Shown: positions 1-6,463 of the stretch, piece after piece
Layout of the letters: each line of letters begins with the position of its first letter
Numbering within the stretch: position 1 is the first letter of the stretch
Source of the DNA: an uncultured Coriobacteriales bacterium
GTDB taxonomy: Bacteria > Actinomycetota > Coriobacteriia > Coriobacteriales > UMGS124
Length of the DNA stretch: 13,923 nucleotides
Reading direction: 5' to 3'
NCBI GenBank assembly: GCA_934662525.1
Contig: CAKUKJ010000017.1
Location: forward strand, 1-13,923
Position numbers and translations under genes: made by a program
The notes under the pieces: model-generated
Told to the model about the DNA's origin: nothing
Database searches by the model: none
What the model saw: the letters and a program-made list of their open reading frames with translations, nothing else

Positions 1-1
1 G

Positions 2-106
2 AAGTGGCTGTTCGACGGCGGCCCGCCCAGCGACCCGACCGGCGCGGCGCCGAAAGGGTCGCCCGTGGCCTATGCGAAGCTGGCGGCGAAGGGCGCGGGC
101 TCGCCC
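2..106 (+). other. Unplaced coding-like 5' segment in frame with benC
   Basis: The benC reading frame is open to the left edge of the window, but the roughly 35 codons before about position 107 do not resemble the ferredoxin domain expected there. They are rich in Gly, Pro, Ala and Lys and contain no cysteine. A [2Fe-2S] plant-type ferredoxin needs three clustered cysteines upstream of the fourth one, which is present at 155-157. I do not recognise the segment. It may be a foreign piece joined to benC near 100-113, or a diverged N-terminus. Confidence 0.4.
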
Positions 107-970
107 GACGAGGCGATGACCGAGGACGAGGAGGAGGCGGGCTACGTCCTCACGTGCCAGATGACGCCGTCGTCGGACTGCATCATCCGGATCCCCGCCA
201 CGTCGGACGTCGCGAAGACGAGCATCTCGACTTTCGCCGGGGAGCTGGCCTCCAACGAACGGCTCTCCGACACCGCGCTCGCGTTCTCCATCAGGCTGGA
301 CGACCGGTCGTCGCTGGCGTTCCTGCCCGGCCAGTACGTCAACGTCACCGTCCCAGGCACGGACCAGGCGCGCTCGTTCTCGTTCAGCTCCGGGCCGGGC
401 GAGGACGACGCCGCCTTCCTCATCCGGAACACCACGCACGGCGTGCTGACCACGTACCTGCGGGACCGGGCGAAGATCGGCGACAAGTTCTCGTTCAACG
501 GCCCGCTGGGCAGCTTCTACCTCCGCAAGATCGAGCGCCCGGTGCTCTTCCTGGCAGGCGGCACCGGCCTCGCGCCGTTCTTGTCGATGCTGCACAAGAT
601 CGAGCAGGAGGGTGGGAGCGAGCACCCGATCCACCTGATCTTCGGCGTCACCAACGACGCCGACCTGGTCGAGGTCGAGAAGATGGAGGGGTTCGCCCAG
701 CGTCTGCCCAACTTCACCTTCACCACGGTGGTGGCGGCGGAGGAGAGCAGTCACCCGCACAAGGGCTTCGTCACCCACCACATGAAGCCCGAGCACCTGA
801 ACGACGGCTTCGTCGACATCTACCTGTGCGGCCCGCCGCCGATGGTGGACGCGGTGCGCGCCTGGCTCGGCGAACACGGCGTCACGCCGGCCAACTTCTA
901 TTACGAGAAGTTCTCGCCCAGCGGCGTGGTGACCGCGATCGGCGAGGACCACCGGCGAGCGGCGGCGTGA
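2..970 (+). CDS. benC: Benzoate 1,2-dioxygenase electron-transfer component (reductase), 5'-partial
   Basis: This is the NADH-dependent reductase that passes electrons from FAD through a [2Fe-2S] centre to the oxygenase of benzoate (or a related aromatic acid) 1,2-dioxygenase, in the cytoplasm. From about 107 on, the protein follows the BenC/XylZ family. The last ferredoxin cysteine lies in LTCQM (155-157). Then come the FAD motif ARSFSFSS, the NAD-binding GGTGLAPF, the C-terminal CGPPPMV and FYYEKF. The first three cluster cysteines are missing because the sequence before about 107 is unrelated or cut. The gene ends with TGA at 968-970, and a benD-like start follows 7 bases later, which matches the usual benC-benD order. 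An anthranilate or toluate dioxygenase reductase is the main alternative. An aerobic oxygenase reductase is out of place beside the anaerobe-type genes that follow. Confidence 0.78.
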   Translation, partial: KWLFDGGPPSDPTGAAPKGSPVAYAKLAAKGAGSPDEAMTEDEEEAGYVLTCQMTPSSDCIIRIPATSDVAKTSISTFAGELASNERLSDTALAFSIRLDDRSSLAFLPGQYVNVTVPGTDQARSFSFSSGPGEDDAAFLIRNTTHGVLTTYLRDRAKIGDKFSFNGPLGSFYLRKIERPVLFLAGGTGLAPFLSMLHKIEQEGGSEHPIHLIFGVTNDADLVEVEKMEGFAQRLPNFTFTTVVAAEESSHPHKGFVTHHMKPEHLNDGFVDIYLCGPPPMVDAVRAWLGEHGVTPANFYYEKFSPSGVVTAIGEDHRRAAA

Positions 971-977
971 GGCGGCC

Positions 978-1022
978 ATGAGGACCTTCTCAGGCCGCTT
1001 CGCCGGCAAGACCGCCGTGGTG
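978..1022 (+). pseudogene. benD: 5' fragment of benD-like cis-diol dehydrogenase
   Basis: An ATG 7 bases after the benC stop, behind a GAGGCGG ribosome site, begins a protein reading MRTFSGRFAGKTAVV. That is how BenD/XylL short-chain dehydrogenases start: RFxGK, then AVVTG of the NAD-binding Rossmann fold. The expected TGxxxGxG never comes. Right after AVV the frame turns into an ABC-transporter binding protein. Only about 15 codons of benD therefore remain. The stretch 1005-1022 (GKTAVV) could belong to either gene, so the join lies there. Confidence 0.6.
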
Positions 1023-1565
1023 GGCATGTGCACCTCGGGCAGCTTCAACGTGCTGGGCAACGACGGGCGCTGCTCCATCATCGGTCGCGAGATTGGGTTC
1101 GACAACGTTGCAGCGGGTGCGGCGGCCGAACAGGGCGGTAACGGCGAGCATGGCGGCAAGGGCGAAGGCCAGGGGTCTGGAGAGCACCAAGGTCAGGGCG
1201 GCAAGCCCGAGGGCACGGGCTCCAGCGACCGCGGACAGGCGCAGGCCGAGGGCCAGGGCGGCTCGGGCGAGGCCGTGGCAGCCGTGACCGCGACACACGG
1301 CAACGAGGCGTCGTTTGAGACCATCGTGAGCCTCGACCCCGACTACATCTTCGTCATGGACCGCGATGCCGCCATCGGCACCGAGGGCGCCCAGCTTGCC
1401 CGCGAGATCATGGACAACGAGCTGGTGCAGTCCATGCGCGCCTACCAGGACGACCACATCGTCTACCTGGAGCACCCCAACGTGTGGTACACCGCCGAGG
1501 GCGGCATCACCGCACTCGACTACATGCTCGCCGACCTCGAGCAAGGGCTTGGTTTGAGCGAGTAA
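1005..1565 (+). CDS. Iron-siderophore ABC transporter substrate-binding protein, C-terminal half
   Basis: Family features are those of FatB/YclQ/CeuE-type lipoprotein receptors that bind Fe-siderophores outside the membrane. The TSGSFNVLGNDGR strand comes first, then HGNEASFE (about residues 107-114 counted from 978). PDYIFVMDRDAAIG follows, and near the end LEHPNVWYTAEGG. The N-terminal lobe and lipoprotein signal are absent because the frame is joined upstream to benD. Between the two conserved blocks (about 1119-1277) sits a 50-residue insert made almost only of Gly, Gln, Glu, Lys, Ser and His, probably a flexible surface loop. No permease or ATPase gene follows; the next gene is unrelated, so the rest of the system would have been upstream. 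A stem-loop lies 20 bases past the stop. The fused reading frame starting at 978 is probably not a real protein. Confidence 0.75.
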   Translation, partial: GKTAVVGMCTSGSFNVLGNDGRCSIIGREIGFDNVAAGAAAEQGGNGEHGGKGEGQGSGEHQGQGGKPEGTGSSDRGQAQAEGQGGSGEAVAAVTATHGNEASFETIVSLDPDYIFVMDRDAAIGTEGAQLAREIMDNELVQSMRAYQDDHIVYLEHPNVWYTAEGGITALDYMLADLEQGLGLSE

Positions 1566-1892
1566 AACGCCCAATCACAATGCAAGCCGCCTCCCATTCT
1601 CAGGTATCGGGAGTGGGAGGCGGCAATAGGGATTTCGGCACCCTCAAGGCATCGAGCTTCGTCACGTGTCCAAACTTTGCCCCCCGCGTCGGTGCTCCGG
1701 AATTGACCGTGCCGTAAAGCCAGCGGACAGCACGAAACCCAATCGGCATCAGTGCGAAACCCGGCCGCATGCAAACTGCCGCGAACACGACCGAAACACG
1801 TTACCTGGGCGAATCCGGTCAGACAAAGAGGGGAAGCACGGGGGACGTAGCATTTCCAGCCGTCAATCGGAACACACCGAGAGGAGTTCACC
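1566..1892. other. Intergenic region before the nitrilase gene
   Basis: This 327-base gap holds the stem-loop at 1586-1624 and then the leader of the nitrilase gene. The leader ends in a clear ribosome site, GAGAGGAG, six bases before the ATG at 1893. I see no convincing -35/-10 pair and no conserved small ORF. Short ORFs on both strands here have no recognisable domains. Confidence 0.5.
1586..1624 (+). terminator. Strong stem-loop after the binding-protein gene
   Basis: The arms 1586-1601 and 1609-1624 form a 16-bp stem (11 perfect G/C-rich pairs, then G-U-tolerant pairs) closed by a 7-base loop. It starts 20 bases after the stop codon. No real T-run follows (AATAGGGATTT), so termination may be weak, or the hairpin may act in transcript processing. 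Confidence 0.55.
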
Positions 1893-3893
1893 ATGACTGT
1901 TGGAAATCACCCCGCCCAGCTCCACGCCCCGTCGTCTGCGCTGCCCATCACCCGTCGTGCCTTTGTCTCTGCGGGCGCAACGCTGACAGGCACCGGGCTG
2001 CTGACAGGCTCGCTCCTTGGGGGCGCGAAGGCCGTATTTGCCCAAGAGGCCCCTGCGGCTTCGAACGCCCTCACCCTTGCCGTCGTGGACTTCCAACCCG
2101 CCTGGGGCGATGTTTCCACAAACGTCGAGTCGATGAAGGACCTTGTGGCCGAGGCCGTCGGCCAGGGCGCGCAGCTCATCCTCTTCCCCGAAATGTGTGT
2201 CACGGGCTATGTGTCCAGCGACGATGAGGCCGACGACGACTCGCGCATGTGCATAGAGGCTGCCGAGGGCCCCGACGGCGCGACCGCCGCAGAGTTTGCC
2301 CAGCTTGCGGCCGACAACGGCATCTGGATCGTCTACGGCGGCACCGAGCCGGTCGAAGGCGACGACGCCCATGCCTACAACTCGGCATTCGTCTGCTCCC
2401 CTGAGGGCACCGTGCAGACGTACCGCAAAATCCACCCCGTCGAGGGCGCATGGTGCACCCCTGGCGAAGAGCCCCTCGTGCTCGACACCGAATGGGGCAA
2501 GGTCGGCGTGGACATCTGCTACGACACCTATGCCATACCCGAGCTCGAGCGCACCTACGCCGCCCAAGGATGCCGACTGCTGCTGAACCCCACGGCAACC
2601 TCTCGCGGCTTCGATGCCGAGGCCGGCGACACGACACTTTGGCAGTGGTACTTCGACTCACGCATCAAGAACATCGCCATACGAGACCAGATTTTCGTGG
2701 CAAGCGCGAACCTTGCAGGCTACGACGGCTCACACTTCACATTCCCCGGCGGCAGTTGCGCTTGGGGCCCCACGGGTTCCGACGGCACGGATTCATTCGC
2801 CGCGCGCGTGGTAGGCGAGGCCGCCTCGGACCATCCCGAGGCCCGGGTGTTCGTGGGCACAATCGACCTGTCGCTGGCCACCGCGACCGACATTCTCGCT
2901 GCCGACAACTTCAAGCCTGAGCTGTACGCAGACTGGTATGGGGAACTCGCCGATGCAGGCGAGGACGCCCTTGTGGCCGCGCCCGACGAGACTACCGTCA
3001 TCGTGTCCACCGTCAATTTCACGCCCACCTTCAGCGACAAAGAGGCGAACTTCCAGAGCATGGCGGCATATGTCGACGAGGCCGCAAAGGCGGGCACGAA
3101 CATCCTCGTGTTTCCCGAAATGGCCCTCACAGGCTATGCCTGGTGCTCTGAGGAAGGAGCGACAAACGGGCAAACGGTCGTGGACGTCGCCGAGCCCGTC
3201 GACGGCAAGTATGCGCTCAAGCTCGCCGAACTTGCAAAGCAAAACGAGATGTACATCGTTTTCGGCACATCCGAGCCGATAGAGGGTGACGATGCGCATG
3301 CCTATAACTCCGCCTACGTCTGCACGCCGGATGGCGAGGTTGCGACATACCGCAAGATTGCACCGGTCGAAGGGCCATGGTGTACGGCAGGCAGCGAGCC
3401 CCTCATCGTGGAGACGCCCTGGGGCGCGATGGGCCTGTCCATCTGCAAGGACACCTACGCATACCCCGAGCTCGCCCGCTACTACATGGCCAAAGGCTGC
3501 GTTTTCCTGATAAACCCCACCGCGCGCACCGGCACCGCCGCAGGCTGGGCCGAGCTGTATGAGAACAGCCTGGAAAACCTGGCCGACCAGGACAAGATGA
3601 TCGTCGTGTCCGCCGACCTGTGCGGCCCCGACGCGTCCGCCCCCGAGAAGCAGGCCGGCTGGGACCCCTACACGGGCGCCTCGGTGGTGAGCGCGCCCCT
3701 GGCAAACGGCGAGGGCGGCTCCTACGTCCGCACCTGGGGCAGCTACGCCTCCGACCCCGAGGCATGCGGCCTCGTCACCGCCGAAATCGACTACGCCGAC
3801 CTGTGGCTCGGCCAAGGCGGCGCCATCGTCGGCTTTAACCCGGCTCTCTACGCCCAGCTGTACAGCGAGGCGGCAGGGGAACTGGGGAAGTAG
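1893..3893 (+). CDS. Tat-exported tandem nitrilase-fold (carbon-nitrogen hydrolase) protein
   Basis: The 666-residue protein has two consecutive CN-hydrolase domains, about residues 58-340 and 367-655. Family members hydrolyse C-N bonds of amides, ureas or nitriles with a Glu-Lys-Cys triad. Both triads are present: E100 (LILFPEM), K179 (YRKIHPVEG) and C209 (VDICYDTY); then E409 (LVFPEM), K488 (YRKIAPVEG) and C518 (LSICKDTY). The N-terminus is a twin-arginine signal (ITRRAFVSAGA, R21-R22), then a hydrophobic stretch and a likely cleavage site near AVFA/QEA (about residue 50), so it should be exported folded. Most nitrilases are cytoplasmic and have one domain, so both the export and the in-protein duplication are unusual. 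The start is fixed by GAGAGGAG six bases upstream and by the signal peptide. It appears to be a single-gene transcript ending at the hairpin 3996-4039. The substrate is unknown. A wrecked copy lies at 5550-5867. Confidence 0.9.
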   Translation: MTVGNHPAQLHAPSSALPITRRAFVSAGATLTGTGLLTGSLLGGAKAVFAQEAPAASNALTLAVVDFQPAWGDVSTNVESMKDLVAEAVGQGAQLILFPEMCVTGYVSSDDEADDDSRMCIEAAEGPDGATAAEFAQLAADNGIWIVYGGTEPVEGDDAHAYNSAFVCSPEGTVQTYRKIHPVEGAWCTPGEEPLVLDTEWGKVGVDICYDTYAIPELERTYAAQGCRLLLNPTATSRGFDAEAGDTTLWQWYFDSRIKNIAIRDQIFVASANLAGYDGSHFTFPGGSCAWGPTGSDGTDSFAARVVGEAASDHPEARVFVGTIDLSLATATDILAADNFKPELYADWYGELADAGEDALVAAPDETTVIVSTVNFTPTFSDKEANFQSMAAYVDEAAKAGTNILVFPEMALTGYAWCSEEGATNGQTVVDVAEPVDGKYALKLAELAKQNEMYIVFGTSEPIEGDDAHAYNSAYVCTPDGEVATYRKIAPVEGPWCTAGSEPLIVETPWGAMGLSICKDTYAYPELARYYMAKGCVFLINPTARTGTAAGWAELYENSLENLADQDKMIVVSADLCGPDASAPEKQAGWDPYTGASVVSAPLANGEGGSYVRTWGSYASDPEACGLVTAEIDYADLWLGQGGAIVGFNPALYAQLYSEAAGELGK

Positions 3894-3995
3894 GGCGGCC
3901 GACAGCACCTGTCGATGACCGGGGTCAGATGACGCCCGCCTTCAGATTGAAGGCCCAAGCTGCCTTTGGCCAATGCGGCACCAATGGCACCGAAA

Positions 3996-4039
3996 ATTGC
4001 GCCGGCCCGCCCATCAGTTCATGGGCGGGCCGGCGTAAT
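3996..4039. terminator. Bidirectional hairpin terminator between convergent genes
   Basis: A 15-bp perfect G/C-rich stem (4000-4014 with 4021-4035, loop CAGTTC) extends to about 19 bp with A-T and G-T pairs. It lies between the nitrilase gene (plus) and the DUF4160 gene (minus). On the minus strand it is followed by AATTTTCGG, so it is best suited to the minus-strand operon. For the plus strand it is a hairpin without a U-tract. Confidence 0.7.
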
Positions 4040-4116
4040 CCATACGCCCTTACTGCGACGGCTGCATCGGTTGAGGTCCATCGGCACTCCAAAAGGCGAG
4101 TCGGGCGCCCATTTGC

Positions 4117-4395
4117 TTAGCAATAAAACGTAAGTTCATCCGTCACGAAAAACTCGCGCCATTTTGCGCAGATCAAGAAAAACTGGGCCGAAACCACGTC
4201 CAGTATTTCGTTGAGAGCCGCTGCTGGAATCTTGCTGTCATTATTCGCGACAATGCAGCCTCCCTCGCTGGTCAGCCAAAGCTTCGTCGCATGCGGAGAC
4301 GGAACTCCTTTGCATACGTGCACATGTACCGGCTCGTTTCCTTCGTTCGACCAAAAGAAGACACGGTATCCGGAGAAGCTGAAGAGACTAGGCAA
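4117..4395 (-). CDS. DUF4160 domain protein
   Basis: A 92-residue protein with the DUF4160 pattern: an N-terminal GYRVFFWSNEGNEPVHVHV strand pair with the characteristic histidines, then a KLWLTSEGGC segment and a C-terminal helix. Genes of this family are often found in two-gene cassettes that look like toxin-antitoxin modules, but no biochemical role is established to my knowledge. The start is a TTG at 4395-4393, eight bases after GGAGGG. It overlaps the end of the upstream gene by 8 bases, so the two are probably translationally coupled. Transcription likely stops at the hairpin 3996-4039. Confidence 0.75.
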   Translation of the reverse strand: MPSLFSFSGYRVFFWSNEGNEPVHVHVCKGVPSPHATKLWLTSEGGCIVANNDSKIPAAALNEILDVVSAQFFLICAKWREFFVTDELTFYC

Positions 4396-4660
4396 CCCTC
4401 AGCCCTCCGTTGGCAGCATAGCGATACAAAAGGTGGGCGTTGCTGTGGAGGAACTCCTCGAACATTTGTCTTTCAGAGTCGGAAAAGTTTCCTTCCCAGT
4501 CCGTCCATGCATATGATGGAAGTTCGCAACGAGCAGAATCGAATCCGTTCTCCGTGGGCCGCTCAAAATGCACGAACACCTTGTCTATTCCACCATCATG
4601 AATAATTTGAGAGTGCGCAACTTCAGTGCCGTCGCCCAATGTCATATAGGGATACATCAT
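4388..4660 (-). CDS. Small protein partnered with DUF4160
   Basis: A 90-residue acidic protein beginning MMYPYMTLGDGTEVAHSQ, with a central VHFERPTENGFDSARCELP block and a C-terminal helix (DSERQMFEEFLHSNAHLLY). I recall similar small proteins next to DUF4160 genes but know no function. The start at 4660 is chosen because GGGGAGG lies 9 bases upstream. An ATG at 4669 abuts that ribosome site and would leave no spacing, and starts further upstream lack one. It is the first gene of a two-gene operon with the DUF4160 gene. It may be an antitoxin-like or substrate-recognition partner; that is inference from layout only. Confidence 0.65.
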   Translation of the reverse strand: MMYPYMTLGDGTEVAHSQIIHDGGIDKVFVHFERPTENGFDSARCELPSYAWTDWEGNFSDSERQMFEEFLHSNAHLLYRYAANGGLRVA

Positions 4661-4783
4661 TGAAATCATCCTCCCCGCACACGCAAAATCAACTGCTGGC
4701 ATTATAGTCGAACGTGCACCGACTCTTCGCGCCCGTTTGATCGGCGCAGACAAAGGCCCATTCGAAAGGAAACCAGTACGCGT

Positions 4784-4956
4784 CACGTCCGCTTCGCCGC
4801 GCTTCTCCAGAGCCCCCTAAGCCCCAATGCCCCGATGGGGATGACGCACGCTCCGTCCAGGCGACGGCATACGGCCGGCAACCGCGTAGAGCGCTCGCCA
4901 TTGGTCTCTCCCATCAGGTAAAACCGTTTTTGCGAACAGCCTCGCACCGTAAAAAC
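4784..4956 (-). pseudogene. Relic of a DUF4143-type ATPase gene, middle deleted
   Basis: Read on the minus strand, this short region has both ends of the ATPase gene found at 6464-7756, with nearly everything between gone. Its left part (4784-4890) matches 6432-6540, including an identical 17-base run at 4784-4800 and 6432-6448, and encodes the C-terminal motif V-I-P-I-G-A-L-G (VVPIRALG in the other copy). Its right part (about 4905-4956) matches the ATPase leader at 7759-7811, with CTGATGGGAGAG and two phased 11-bp repeats. About 1.2 kb of coding sequence is missing, and one base is lost at the old stop codon. It cannot make an ATPase. Confidence 0.75.
4923..4956 (-). promoter_or_regulatory. 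Two phased 11-bp repeats surviving in the ATPase relic
   Basis: On the plus strand ACCGTTTTTGC (4923-4933) and ACCGTAAAAAC (4946-4956) begin exactly 23 bases apart, the same period as the repeats at 7778-7834. They sit upstream of the relic's GGGAGAG ribosome site. Conservation of period in both copies suggests a protein-binding array. Confidence 0.55.
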
Positions 4957-5170
4957 AAATCTCTCTGTTAGACCACCGTTGACATAAGTTGTCCGCCCCT
5001 CCGGGTAGGGTGTCCCCGTCACTCAACAGGCGACGGAACGGGGTTTGGACTGCTCAAGGACGTGCTTGACCAGCTGGGGTCGCTGACCTTGGAGGAGAAG
5101 AGGGTGTGTTTTGCAACTTCAATTTTTAGGCTTGGGGGTGGTACCGTTTTTCCGTACCCGGAGCCTACAC

Positions 5171-5371
5171 CGCAAGGACACGGCGGACTTCGTGATGGCC
5201 AGCGGCAGGACGATCAAGCAGTGCGCGGCCGACCTCGGCGTCAACGACAAGACGCTCTCCAACTGGGTCGCCGACCGCAAGCGCGAGCTGGGCGTCGAGG
5301 GGACGGCGAGGCTGAAGCCGGCGGGGCCCAAGGCCGACCCCGAGCTCGCGGCCGCGCGGCGCCGCATGCGC
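5171..5371 (+). pseudogene. IS3-family transposase OrfA fragment
   Basis: The frame reads RKDTADFVMASGRTIKQCAA, then DLGVNDKTLSNWV, then a basic linker and ELAAARRRMR. This is the helix-turn-helix of IS3 OrfA (HTH_Tnp_1) and the start of its leucine-zipper helix. The N-terminus is damaged: a plausible Y-P-E (TACCCGGAG) just upstream is out of frame by a small insertion. The C-terminal zipper breaks off after RRRMR. There is no OrfB and no recognisable terminal repeat, so this is a dead remnant. It lies between the ATPase relic and the nitrilase relic. Confidence 0.7.
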
Positions 5372-5549
5372 GGAACCCTCCGGCGCCTATGCAAAGGGCT
5401 CTGGATTTTATTCTCCCGGGCCCTTGACAGAACTATAGGAACGCCCCCGCGTCAATCAACCGTCGGCGGTATTGGCCCACCAGGGCAGACGACCTCCAGG
5501 TGTCTGGCCAAATCGGATGTCACCGACCCATCGTCTTCGGCAACGGCGT

Positions 5550-5867
5550 GAGGCTGTGAGCCAAGGCGCGCAGCTCATCCTGTTCCCCGAGATGTGCGTC
5601 ACGGGCTATGTGTCCAGCGACGACGAGACCGACGACGACTCGCGCATGTGCATAGAGGCGGCCGAGGGCCCCGACGCCCATGCCTACAACTCGGCATTCG
5701 TCTGCACTTGGGGCAGCTATGCCTCCGACCCCGAGGCGATCGACCTCGTCACCGCCGAGATTGACTACTCAGACCTGTGACTCGGCCGAGGCAGCGCCAT
5801 CTTCAACTTCAATATCAGCCTCTACGCCCGGCTGTACGGCGGGGTGGCGGAGGAGTTGGGGAAGTAG
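5550..5867 (+). pseudogene. Internally deleted copy of the tandem nitrilase gene
   Basis: This stretch is closely similar in DNA to the gene at 1893-3893 but keeps only three blocks, matching its residues about 87-128 (with the catalytic FPEM), 159-168 (AHAYNSAFVC) and 614-666. Both internal deletions keep the reading frame. The Lys and Cys of both triads are lost. A Trp codon of the parent (TGG, residue 638) is TGA at 5778-5780. Beyond it the frame continues to a TAG at the same place as in the parent, and the match runs a few bases past the stop (GGGCGGCC). There is no start codon region or signal peptide. It is a decayed duplicate. Confidence 0.85.
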
Positions 5868-6463
5868 GGCGGCCAATCGTCGCCTACCACCGCACCCGGC
5901 CTCGTTTGCTTCCGCAAAACCAGGGTTCTCCAGCCATGTGCCCCGCCCCAGGATGACACTAGACCGCAAGGCCGTCGTGAAAACCGGCAACCAATAAAGA
6001 CAGTCATACAGAAACTGCTGGTAAACAGCCTATTACATATAAATGGCCTTGCCGGTTCGCAACTCCATGCAGACAGATGCCTTCAAGAGCGTGTCATCGA
6101 TGGCTGGAGAACCCCGAAAACGCGGAAGCATCTCGTAATTTTCTTGCGATGCCGCATCATGCACCCCCGAAGGCGAGGCGCCCGACCCCCGACGATTCAC
6201 CGGAATCGGGCACCATTGTTCTTGGGTTGAAGGCCCAGGTTTCTTTCTAAATCGTTGAACCACCGGCCAAAGCACCAGCAGGCATCAAAAGCAAAACCCC
6301 TACGCCGCCAGCCCCTCCCCGTGCAAACCTCGTCATCAAGGGCAGCCAAATCCCGCTCGACATAGGATTGGCTAACCTCACCAGGCCCCGGTAGAAGTCG
6401 GCACCCGTCTTGCGATCCGCATCGCCGACACCACGTCCGCTTCGCCGCATTTGCCTAGGGCCC
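5868..6463. other. Gene-free stretch between nitrilase relic and ATPase pseudogene
   Basis: Nearly 600 bases without a recognisable gene. Short ORFs on the minus strand (6033-6275 and 6247-6450) show no domain I know, and base use looks less codon-like than in the neighbours. The 11-mer TTGAAGGCCCA at 6227-6237 also occurs at 3947-3957, after the intact nitrilase gene; this may be a trace of the same duplication or chance. The right end (from 6432) is the part repeated at 4784. Confidence 0.5.

Noticed and set aside
4..981. 325-codon plus-strand ORF overlapping benC in another frame
   Set aside because: Arg/Pro/Gly-rich shadow frame; the benC frame has FAD and NAD motifs throughout.
990..1574. 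194-codon minus-strand ORF opposite the binding-protein gene
   Set aside because: The plus-strand frame has recognisable receptor motifs. The minus frame spans the chimeric join and resembles nothing.
2793..3908. 371-codon minus-strand ORF opposite the nitrilase gene
   Set aside because: Mirror frame of the nitrilase coding sequence, which carries both catalytic triads on the plus strand.
5405..5445. TTGACA and TATAGG near 5430 as a promoter
   Set aside because: The two hexamers are only about 4 bases apart, far too close for a -35/-10 pair.
5778..5780. TGA in the nitrilase relic as a possible selenocysteine codon
   Set aside because: The parent gene has TGG (Trp) there, the copy has lost its catalytic parts, and no SECIS-like hairpin is evident just downstream.
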